This document shows, piece by piece, positions 42,508 through 50,382 of a DNA stretch of 64,000 nt. This DNA comes from Bacteroidota bacterium (GTDB lineage Bacteria > Bacteroidota > Bacteroidia > AKYH767-A > OLB10): the NCBI GenBank assembly GCA_016713445.1, contig JADJPB010000001.1:620001-684000 (forward strand). The letters run 5' to 3'. The position numbers were made by a program, and so were the translations under genes. Below the pieces are notes generated by a model. The model made no database searches, had not been told where the DNA came from, and was given only the letters and a program-made list of their open reading frames with translations. The first letter of the stretch is position 1. Each line of letters starts with the position of its first letter.

Positions 42508-43098
42508 TTTACAATATTACGCATTTTCCGTAATGTAAATGAGGTAATTTAGTATAATTGACATTTCAACCCGTTTTTCTTTGAAAATGAAATGAATGTT
42601 TGGGTTTTTAATGTGGTTGGTTGATGTAAGACATTTTCCAGTGCGTCCTCAAAGCGCAGGCCTTAGCGTCCAGATAGATATCCATGGGCCGCCAAAGGCT
42701 TGACGCAGCGCCGTCGGCAAGCCTTTGGCGGCCGAAGGACGGCGCTACGGGATTGCGCCCTTTACGAGAAACTTTAGCGAAGAATAAGCGTCCGAATGGC
42801 TTAGCGGCTTAGCGCCTTTGCGAGAAACTTTAGCGTAGAGAAATTGGCGAAGAAAGAAGCATTACTCATATACGAATAAGTTATTGCAAGCATATTGTTC
42901 AAGCCTCTCCCTCGCGAGGCTTCGCGACCCTCTCCAGGGGAGAGGGAATTAAATAATTACAATAATCAGATAAAATTTGGAATTAACCATAGAAATCTTT
43001 GCGAGACATTTTCCTCTCTGTCCTTGGGCCCTTATAACCTCCCTATTTCATTCACTTGAATTACCATTTACCTCCATTAATTTTTTCATCTTTGTAGC
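42508..43098. repeat. gene-free spacer with interleaved long palindromes
   Basis: No gene. At 42687-42746 four arms are ordered A-B-A'-B': A 42687-42702 pairs perfectly over 16 bp with A' 42718-42733, and B 42707-42715 pairs over 9 bp with B' 42738-42746. Two copies of a ttagcg/gcgagaaactttagcg word follow (42753-42840). At 42912-42946 lie tcgcga-ggct-tcgcga and an 8-bp hairpin ccctctcc/ggagaggg. Confidence 0.85.
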
Positions 43099-43800
43099 GT
43101 GAAAAAAACGCAGCCCAACGAGGTTTCTCCTGCTCTTCTTGCTTATTTACAGGGCTTTATATCGGATGATCGAAAAGTTCGATTTGAAGAAGTGTTGGCA
43201 GAAAGAACCCGACATATTACTTGCGTTCTGGAGAATATTGTTGACGCGCATAATGCCAATGCTGTGATTCGCACCTGCGAGTGTTTCGGTATTCAAGATG
43301 TGCATGTGATCGAGAATGAACATCGTTTTAAAGCTGCTAAGAAAGTACTCCAAGGTGCACATAAATGGCTGAGTATTTTTAAGTATAAGGAGACCGAATC
43401 GAAATCGATGGATTGTATTCGTGCACTCAAAGCTAAGGGATATAAAATAGTAGCAACTTCACCACATGCCGGTAGTATCGACATTCATGAGTTGGAGTTG
43501 AATCAACCTCTTGCTCTTGTCATGGGTCAGGAAAATATAGGTATTTCAGAAGTTGTAAAGGCAGAGGCCGATGTATTTGTGAAAATTCCTATGCAAGGAT
43601 TTACAGAAAGCTTAAATATTTCAGTGGCAGCGGCAATTTTGTTGCAGGAAATTTCGAGTCGATTGAGACGAATTGAAACCGATAATTGGAAGTTATCGGA
43701 GATAGAAAAAGATGAAATTCGGAAGGAATGGACATTAAAAAACATCTATCGAAATGAATTATTGATTGAACGTTTTTATCAAGATCAGAAGAATGTGTAA
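43099..43800 (+). CDS. trmH: SpoU-family tRNA 2'-O-methyltransferase TrmH
   Basis: 233 residues from a GTG start (GTGAAAAAA). The SPOUT motifs are present: motif 1 DAHNANAVIRTCECFG with the conserved Asn/Arg, motif 2 LALVMGQENIGIS and motif 3 IPMQGFTESLNISVAAAI, forming the trefoil-knot SAM site, followed by the basic C-terminal helix. The family methylates the ribose of G18 in tRNA. It opens an operon with overlapping genes: its stop overlaps the tatD-like ATG. Confidence 0.93.
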   Translation: MKKTQPNEVSPALLAYLQGFISDDRKVRFEEVLAERTRHITCVLENIVDAHNANAVIRTCECFGIQDVHVIENEHRFKAAKKVLQGAHKWLSIFKYKETESKSMDCIRALKAKGYKIVATSPHAGSIDIHELELNQPLALVMGQENIGISEVVKAEADVFVKIPMQGFTESLNISVAAAILLQEISSRLRRIETDNWKLSEIEKDEIRKEWTLKNIYRNELLIERFYQDQKNV

Positions 43801-44458
43801 GTTCATAAATGTTCATACCCATCTTGCTCAAGATGAAAATGTGATCAACATACAGCATGTTCACGCGGGAGAATTAGATGAGGAAACTTCTAAAGGTTTG
43901 TTTTCGGTTGGATTTCATCCTTGGTACATCCAAGAAAGTTCATGGAAGGAAAAGTTGGAAAAAATGAGAACGGAAGTAAAACATCCTGCTGTTTTAGCAA
44001 TCGGCGAATCTGGACTCGATAAAGTTTGTGAAACTCCATTCTCCTTGCAAGTGGATGTGTTTACTGCCATGATTGAACTTTCTGAAGCCACTAAAAAGCC
44101 ATTAATTATCCACTGTGTTCGTTCGTTTCAAGAAATAATTGAATTGCATAAAAAAATTAAACCTCAACTGCCTTGGATCATTCACGGATTTAATCGCAAT
44201 CAAAATATTGCCTCTTCCCTACTCGATCAGGGCATCATGTTATCGTTCGGAGCGGAAGTTATGAAGCAAGAATCGCCCATCTTGGAGGTGCTAAAAAATA
44301 TTCCTTCGACTGATTTTTTTTTGGAGTCAGATAATAAAGAGATAAGCATGGATGAATTGTACTCGAAAGCAGCAAGCATCCGCAATGAAAATGTGGAAGA
44401 CATGAAAGTAATTTTATTTAATAACTTCAAAACGGTGTTTAAGTATGCAGGATCGTAA
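43793..44458 (+). CDS. TatD-family metal-dependent hydrolase
   Basis: About 221 residues from the ATG at 43793, overlapping the trmH stop. Metal ligands of the amidohydrolase barrel are visible: the N-terminal HTH (NVHTHLA), Glu in AIGESGLDK, His in IIHCVRS and IIHGFNR, and Asp in LESDN. It is somewhat shorter than E. coli TatD (about 260). Likely a 3'-5' DNA exonuclease/DNase by family. Its end overlaps tcdA by 14 bp. Confidence 0.9.
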   Translation: MCKFINVHTHLAQDENVINIQHVHAGELDEETSKGLFSVGFHPWYIQESSWKEKLEKMRTEVKHPAVLAIGESGLDKVCETPFSLQVDVFTAMIELSEATKKPLIIHCVRSFQEIIELHKKIKPQLPWIIHGFNRNQNIASSLLDQGIMLSFGAEVMKQESPILEVLKNIPSTDFFLESDNKEISMDELYSKAASIRNENVEDMKVILFNNFKTVFKYAGS

Positions 44459-45188
44459 ATGGCTTTCTCGTACAGAGCTGTTGATTGGATTGTCGGCAGT
44501 GGAAAGAATGGAACGAGCACATGTGTTGGTAATTGGCTTGGGTGGTGTAGGAAGTTTCGCAGCTGAGTTTATTGCTCGAGCAGGTGTTGGAGAAATGACG
44601 ATCGTCGATGGAGATGAAGTTGATGCGAGTAATATTAACCGTCAGCTACCTGCCTTAGCAACCACCATAGGTCAGTCGAAAGCTTTGTTGATGGAAGAAC
44701 GTTTGAAAGCAATAAACCCATCCATAAAAATAAATTGTATTCAGTCTTTCCTGATGCCCGAAGTGATTGATGAATTGATGAGGACACAACCTTTCGATTA
44801 TGTAGTAGAAGCCATCGATAGCATCACCCCTAAAACAACCGTAATCGCATCTGCTGTAAAACATAATTTGAGAATTGTGAGTAGCATGGGTGCCGGCGGA
44901 AAATTAGATCCAACAAAACTATTAGTGGATGATATTGGAAATACACGCATCTGTCCATTCGCGCAATATGTACGAAAACGATTAGCACAACTCGGAATTA
45001 GAAGTGGCGTGAAAGCAGTTTATTCTACTGAAGCAGTGATCAAGGAATCATTAATGATGACTGATGGTACACGATTTAAGAAGTCAGCTTATGGAACGAT
45101 TTCCTATCTTCCTGCTACCTTTGGAGCGGCATGTGCCTCTGTAGCGATTCGAGATTTAGTAGATGATGTGAAGGGAATTAAAAATTAA
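44445..45188 (+). CDS. tcdA: tRNA threonylcarbamoyladenosine dehydratase TcdA (CsdL)
   Basis: 247 residues, intact. The E1-like ThiF/MoeB fold has GLGGVGSFAAEFIARAGVG (ATP loop), the DGDEVDASNINRQ metal/ATP motif and the TcdA-specific AIDSITPKTTVI segment, and lacks a C-terminal rhodanese domain. It cyclises t6A at position 37 of ANN-decoding tRNAs in an ATP-dependent step. It sits in a cluster with trmH and tgt, all tRNA-modification genes. Confidence 0.95.
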   Translation: MQDRKWLSRTELLIGLSAVERMERAHVLVIGLGGVGSFAAEFIARAGVGEMTIVDGDEVDASNINRQLPALATTIGQSKALLMEERLKAINPSIKINCIQSFLMPEVIDELMRTQPFDYVVEAIDSITPKTTVIASAVKHNLRIVSSMGAGGKLDPTKLLVDDIGNTRICPFAQYVRKRLAQLGIRSGVKAVYSTEAVIKESLMMTDGTRFKKSAYGTISYLPATFGAACASVAIRDLVDDVKGIKN

Positions 45189-45197
45189 ATGTAGAAA

Positions 45198-46331
45198 ATG
45201 GAAAAGTTTACCTTGCAATATACCGATAGCAAATCGAAGGCTCGTGCCGGTGAAATTGAAACGGCACACGGTAAAATTCAGACTCCGATTTTTATGCCCG
45301 TAGGAACAGCTGGAACGGTGAAAGGTGTACATCAAAGAGAATTGAAAGAGGATGTGAAAGCGCAAATAATTTTGGGGAATACATACCATCTTTATTTACG
45401 CCCTGGTACCGAGTTGTTGGAAAAAGCGGGCGGTTTGCATGGATTCATGAATTGGGATCGTCCGATCCTCACTGATAGTGGTGGATTCCAGGTTTTTTCG
45501 CTTAGTGATATTCGGAAGATTAAAGAAGAAGGTGTGCAATTTACTTCCCATATCGACGGATCAAAACATTTGTTTTCCCCTGAACGGGCTATCGATATTC
45601 AGCGAAGTATTGGCGGCGATATTATCATGGCTTTTGATGAATGTACTCCCTACCCTTGTGAAGAAAATGCAGCTAAAAAATCAATGGAGCTTACACATCG
45701 TTGGTTGGAACGTTGCTGTAAACATATGGATGCAAATCCTCCGTTGTATGGTTATAAGCAATCTCTTTTTCCTATTGTTCAAGGAAGTACATATCCGCAT
45801 TTACGTAAGCAAAGTGCAGAGTTTATCAGCTCAATGGATCGCATTGGTAATGCTATCGGCGGTTTATCAGTTGGAGAACCTATAGACGAGATGTATAAGC
45901 TTACAGACTTAGTGACGGACATATTACCTACCGATAAACCGCGTTATTTGATGGGTGTGGGAACTCCTGCGAATATCTTGGAAGGAATTGAAAGAGGTAT
46001 TGATATGTTCGATTGTGTAATGCCAACACGTAATGCACGGAATGGAATGCTGTTTACCAAGAATGGAATCATCAATATCAAGAATGAGAAATGGAAGAAT
46101 GATTTGAGTCCGCTGGAAGATGATGGCGATGGCTATGTAGATCGAACTTATTCTAAAGCTTACTTACGTCACCTTCATATCTCCCGAGAAATGCTCTCAG
46201 CGCAAATTGCTACATTACATAACCTGGGATTCTACTTGTGGTTGGTGACGGAGGCAAGAAAGCAGATACTTGATGGAAATTTCGTAGCTTGGAAACAAGT
46301 AATGGTCGAGAAAGTTAGTCGACGTCTCTAA
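45198..46331 (+). CDS. tgt: queuine/preQ1 tRNA-ribosyltransferase
   Basis: 377 residues. Tgt inserts preQ1 for G34 in tRNAs for Asn, Asp, His and Tyr. Catalytic Asp in LTDSGGFQVFSL, substrate loop MGVGTPANILEGIERG with the DCVMPTRNARNG segment are conserved. The usual zinc motif CxCxxC is absent: the equivalent region reads DDGDGYVDRTYSKAYLRHL, without cysteines. This seems to be the common form in Bacteroidota (from memory), so the enzyme is probably active. It is nine bases behind tcdA. Confidence 0.95.
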   Translation: MEKFTLQYTDSKSKARAGEIETAHGKIQTPIFMPVGTAGTVKGVHQRELKEDVKAQIILGNTYHLYLRPGTELLEKAGGLHGFMNWDRPILTDSGGFQVFSLSDIRKIKEEGVQFTSHIDGSKHLFSPERAIDIQRSIGGDIIMAFDECTPYPCEENAAKKSMELTHRWLERCCKHMDANPPLYGYKQSLFPIVQGSTYPHLRKQSAEFISSMDRIGNAIGGLSVGEPIDEMYKLTDLVTDILPTDKPRYLMGVGTPANILEGIERGIDMFDCVMPTRNARNGMLFTKNGIINIKNEKWKNDLSPLEDDGDGYVDRTYSKAYLRHLHISREMLSAQIATLHNLGFYLWLVTEARKQILDGNFVAWKQVMVEKVSRRL

Positions 46332-46400
46332 TGCAACTGGAAAGCGTCGAGCCTTAAGAGTGACAACGCTTAATAATCATTCAAACTCCCAATTCTACCC

Positions 46401-46408
46401 TATATTTG
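46401..46408 (+). promoter_or_regulatory. -7 element TATATTTG immediately before the lptF/G-like start
   Basis: Exact TAnnTTTG, ending only four bases before the GTG at 46413. The transcript would begin at or within a base or two of the start codon. Confidence 0.5.
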
Positions 46409-46412
46409 CAAA

Positions 46413-47495
46413 GTGAAAATTAAAATCTTAGATAAGTATATCGTATTAAAGTTCCTCGGGACTTTCTTTTTTGCATTGGCATTGATTATATCGATTGCCA
46501 TTGTTTTTGATATCAGTGAAAAGATTGATGATTTTTTGGAAAAGGATGCTCCGATGCATGCGATCGTTTTTGATTATTACCTCAACTTCATTCCCTTCTT
46601 TGCTAATTTATTTAGTCCGCTCTTTATTTTTATTTCTGTTATTTTCTTTACTTCTAAGATGGCAGGTCAAACAGAAATCATTGCCATTTTAGCCAGTGGA
46701 ATTAGCTTTAAACGATTGTTAGTCCCTTATTTGGTGGCTGCTTTATTTATATCTGGAGTTTCTTTTTACTTGGTGAATTACGTATTACCACATTCGAATA
46801 GTGCTCGAATTGCATTTGAAACAAAATACATTAAGAATCCTTTTGTTTACAAGAACAAACATGTTCATCGGCAAATTGCACCTGGACAATTCATCTATTT
46901 TGAGAGCTATAATAATTTTGATAAAATCGGATATCAATTTTCTTATGAGCGCATTGAAAATGGAAGTTTGAATTTTAAACTCTTATCAGAAAGAATCTTT
47001 TGGGACAGTTTAAAAAATAAATGGACCATTGAAAATTATTTTACGCGTGAAATTAAAGGGATGGAGGAAGTTATTGCTACTGGATTTCGGATGGATACTT
47101 CTTTAGCATTTTATCCCGGTGAGTTTAATCGTCGTGATAATTTTGTGGAAACTATGGACACCCCTGAATTAAATAAATACATAGAGCAAGAAATCTTAAG
47201 AGGTTCAGAAGAAGTTCCCTTTTACTTGGTCGAAAAACATCGACGATTCTCTTATCCTTTTGCTACTTTTATATTAACAGTGATGGGTGTTTCTCTCTCT
47301 AGCAGAAAAGTGCGAGGTGGAATTGGAGTGCAAATAGGTGTCGGGATACTTTTGAGTTTTACCTATATCATGTTCATGCAAATTAGTCAGACCTTTGCCA
47401 CCAACGGAAATTTACCAGCATGGTTAGCTGTATGGATTCCGAATATTTTCTTTACAATAATTGCGATTTTCCTTTTGAAAAGAGCAGCGGATTAA
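46413..47495 (+). CDS. LptF/LptG-family LPS export permease
   Basis: 360 residues from a GTG start (KIKILDKYIVLKFLGTFFF). The fold is the YjgP/YjgQ type: two helices, a periplasmic beta-jellyroll in the middle (about residues 130-270), and further helices at the C-terminus. LptF/G with LptB drive lipopolysaccharide transport to the outer membrane. It follows tgt by 81 bp and may have its own promoter. Which of LptF or LptG it represents is not certain. Confidence 0.92.
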   Translation: MKIKILDKYIVLKFLGTFFFALALIISIAIVFDISEKIDDFLEKDAPMHAIVFDYYLNFIPFFANLFSPLFIFISVIFFTSKMAGQTEIIAILASGISFKRLLVPYLVAALFISGVSFYLVNYVLPHSNSARIAFETKYIKNPFVYKNKHVHRQIAPGQFIYFESYNNFDKIGYQFSYERIENGSLNFKLLSERIFWDSLKNKWTIENYFTREIKGMEEVIATGFRMDTSLAFYPGEFNRRDNFVETMDTPELNKYIEQEILRGSEEVPFYLVEKHRRFSYPFATFILTVMGVSLSSRKVRGGIGVQIGVGILLSFTYIMFMQISQTFATNGNLPAWLAVWIPNIFFTIIAIFLLKRAAD

Positions 47496-47800
47496 TTAAG
47501 AATTCAGAATTAAGAATTCAGAATTGTGCTGATTATTCAAATTTCACTTCAATGCAATACTAAATTGCCAAAGGAATGTTTTTGCCAATAATCTTACAAA
47601 TAAAAACAATTTTTGAATTCTGAAAATTGTATTAATTCTGCTAATCATTCTTGTTAAAATCGCATTGATTAAAATTATTCAGAAATTCTGAACCTGCTTA
47701 CTTCACGCAAGTACTTTAATTCTGAATTCTTAATTCTGAATTCTACAATGTTATTTAAATAAACCAGATATTATCTGGTTTATTTAAATAACATTGTAGA
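47496..47800. repeat. spacer with gaattc-type words and a 29-bp perfect palindrome
   Basis: Short words related to gaattcttaattctgaatt appear near 47498-47523 and 47718-47743. At 47742-47800 two perfectly complementary 29-base arms (47742-47770 and 47772-47800) are separated by one base (T47771). The right arm contains the last codons and stop of mqnE; the left arm is its exact inverse copy. No gene is seen between 47496 and 47783. Confidence 0.9.
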
Positions 47801-48655
47801 GTGTATCCCGCTCCACTGGAATTCTACCTGCTTGCGTAATTAAATCAATCAATTGATTCGTCGATAAAGCAGGTGTTTGTTCTTCAGCGCCAGCCATGGA
47901 ATAAATTTTAGTGCTATCGTCAATCGTTCCGTCTACATCATCTACTCCAAACGATTGAGTCAATTGAGCGGTGCTTCTTCCAATCATCGGCCAATAGGCT
48001 TTGATGTGATCGAAGTTGTCGAGGTAAATACGAGCAATCGCGTATACTTTTAAGTCTTCTTGTAATGTGCTTTCCACTACATCGTCCATATCATTGTCCA
48101 TGTTGCGGAATTTAAGCGGGATGAAAGTTTGGAATCCACCTGTTTTGTCTTGAAGGTCACGTAATCTTTTCATGTGGTCAATACGATGTTCGATGCTTTC
48201 AATATGTCCGTATAACATGGTGGCATTACTTTTCAAGCCTACTTTATGTGTCGCTTCATGAATCTCTAACCAGCGATCGGCGTTACATTTATCGGCACAT
48301 ATTTTTTCTCTAATTTCAGGTGCGAAAATTTCAGCACCTCCTCCTGGAATAGATCCGAGCCCTTTCTCCTTTAAAAATTGCATTCCTTCAATGGCCGTCA
48401 TTTTCGCTTTACGAAACATATAATCTAATTCGACAGCTGTGAATGCTTTGATATGTAACTCGGGGCGATGTGCTCTGATATCGGATAAGAGTTCTCCAAA
48501 GAAATTTAAATCCAGTTTTGGATGTACTCCGCCTACGATATGTACTTCAGTAATTGGATTTCCATCATACGCTTTTACTTGGTTGAGCATTTCTTCTTTA
48601 CTCAATTCCCAACCTTCTTCTTCTGCAAGTTTCTGGCCCAGCAGATGAATTATCA
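47784..48655 (-). pseudogene. mqnE: aminofutalosine synthase MqnE, 5' part deleted
   Basis: The readable part (about 290 residues from LLGQKLAEEEGWELSKEEML to ERDTLYNVI) matches MqnE: EVHIVGGVHPK, ELHIKAFTAVELDYMF, GLGSIPGGGAEIF, NATMLYGHIE and STKIYSMAGAEEQTP. MqnE makes aminofutalosine in the futalosine route to menaquinone. The first roughly 90 residues, which hold the radical-SAM CxxxCxxC cluster site, are missing. Directly upstream on the same strand the sequence turns into the end of an M43 protease gene, with no intergenic DNA, so a deletion joined the two genes. As written, it cannot encode active MqnE. An assembly collapse is possible. Confidence 0.85.
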
Positions 48656-50262
48656 CTGGGAAAATAAACGAATCGAATACTTTCAGAATAAATATCTCCA
48701 TCAACATTCAAAAAATATACGCCTCCTGTAAAATGAAGAAGATTGATTGGGATTCCATCGCCTGGATTGATCATCATTCTTTTTTCTGAGACTAATTGCC
48801 CGAGCGCGTTAAATACACGTACCCAACTTAATTGACTTTCCGGATGTTGAGATTTTATACAGATTCCTTGTTGTGAAGTAACCGGATTTGGATAAGCGAT
48901 GAGGTTTCCTCCAATGCAGTTAGAAGTAGACGAATTGTTTACTTTGAATCCTGAACTGATGTAGTTATTGACACCAACATCGTCAGTTTCTGCAATTCTA
49001 AATTCCATAATTTGAGAACCAGGATTTACACCAATATTAGGTAAAGATACATCCGTGGAAGCCCCTGGAATGAGTGTTCCACTCCATTTGTACGACTTTT
49101 TTAAACCCTCTTTTAAATTATAAATTATCGACACTTCATAGATAGTGTCGTTCCCATGATTTTGTATTCGAACCCGTGGATCTAAACACCGCTGAACGGC
49201 AATTCGGACTGGATTCATTACTGAATCTATCGCAACATCATGATTGTAAAAGTTCGGTAATACATGACCGTTAGATATTTTCAAAGAATCACGGATGCCA
49301 TTGAGCGTGGTTCGCATTCTAAAAATTTGTCCAGGTGTATAGAACATCATGCATTTATCGTCGGTATAATCCATAAAGTTCATATACATAATGCCGGGTG
49401 AAGTTGGTGAGCAATCATCTAATTCAGGAAATCGTTGACAGCGAAAAGTGGGACCTGCTTGGTTGGGTGTATCGTCGATAGTCTGTTGTGTAATTGGAAA
49501 ATCTCTTCCTGTACAATCGCTGTTATCATCACCCCAAATATGTGATAGGATGAGCCAATGACCTATTTCATGCGTGCAAGTTCTGCCAAAATTGTAGGGT
49601 GATACAGCAGTACCGTTTCTACCAAAAGCTTTGTAATTGATGACTACCCCATCTTGACTTACATTTGATCCTGGAAAATTGGCAAATCCCAAAGCATTGC
49701 CCTCTAAAAGGCAAACCCAAATATTTAAATAGCTAGCACGTGGCCACGCATTGGATCCTCCTAAACTGGTGCTGTAAATAGCAGGATCAAAAATTTGAAA
49801 CTCTTGAACTACGGTTTGTACTCGAACAATGCCTGAACTTTTGTTGCCGATTGGATCTCTTTGCGCTAACTTAAATCGAATCTTACTATCCTTCACCAAG
49901 CCTATCCAATCCACAGGAACATCTAACGAACTGGCATTGTTAGCGGCAAAGTCTTCATTGAGTACATCAATTTGCGATTGTATTTCTTCATCACTTATAT
50001 TCTGATCCGTAGTGTTATATAAAACATGCACTACTACCGGAATGGTAATGGTCGTATCAACGAGTGCAGCTGTAAGATCATCGTGCGATAAAATCCGATT
50101 ATTTTCTTGTGTAAAAGTCTTTGTGTATAAAGCATTCTCTGCCATTTTACGTTGATGTACTTCATGCGTTAAGCAACGATTTTGAGCAAAGAGAAAATGT
50201 GAAATAAAACAAGAGCTAAAGATCAAAATGATTCGGAGCTTGCTGATGGGTATGAAGTACAT
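48598..50262 (-). CDS. pappalysin-like M43 metalloprotease with T9SS sorting domain, 3' end chimeric
   Basis: Starts best at ATG 50262 (MYFIPISKLRIILIFSSCFI.. signal). The M43 active site HEIGHWLILSHIWG carries the HExxHxxGxxH-like zinc motif, with Met-turn GIMYMNFMDYTDD. A CARDB-like domain and a type A sorting domain (LIAYPNPVTSQQG ... GGVYFLNVDGDIYSESIRF) follow. After IRFV the frame runs 20 more residues in sequence belonging to mqnE, stopping at 48598; the true C-terminus (usually a few residues after this point) is lost. Secreted zinc protease by family. Confidence 0.87.
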   Translation of the reverse strand: MYFIPISKLRIILIFSSCFISHFLFAQNRCLTHEVHQRKMAENALYTKTFTQENNRILSHDDLTAALVDTTITIPVVVHVLYNTTDQNISDEEIQSQIDVLNEDFAANNASSLDVPVDWIGLVKDSKIRFKLAQRDPIGNKSSGIVRVQTVVQEFQIFDPAIYSTSLGGSNAWPRASYLNIWVCLLEGNALGFANFPGSNVSQDGVVINYKAFGRNGTAVSPYNFGRTCTHEIGHWLILSHIWGDDNSDCTGRDFPITQQTIDDTPNQAGPTFRCQRFPELDDCSPTSPGIMYMNFMDYTDDKCMMFYTPGQIFRMRTTLNGIRDSLKISNGHVLPNFYNHDVAIDSVMNPVRIAVQRCLDPRVRIQNHGNDTIYEVSIIYNLKEGLKKSYKWSGTLIPGASTDVSLPNIGVNPGSQIMEFRIAETDDVGVNNYISSGFKVNNSSTSNCIGGNLIAYPNPVTSQQGICIKSQHPESQLSWVRVFNALGQLVSEKRMMINPGDGIPINLLHFTGGVYFLNVDGDIYSESIRFVYFPSDNSSAGPETCRRRRLGIE

Positions 50263-50270
50263 AGAGGATA

Positions 50271-50301
50271 CAAAAGTACGAAGAAATGAAGCCTGAGTCA
50301 A
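50271..50301 (-). promoter_or_regulatory. promoter of the first M43 gene
   Basis: TACTTTTG (50278-50271, minus strand) with TTG 20 bp upstream (50301-50299). The -7 box ends eight bases before the ATG at 50262, implying an extremely short leader. Confidence 0.6.
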
Positions 50302-50382
50302 ATACTTAACTAATTGAATTAGAAATAAAAAAGGCTAAGCATTACTGCTCAGCCCTTTATTATTGAAACATTTTTTTCTATT

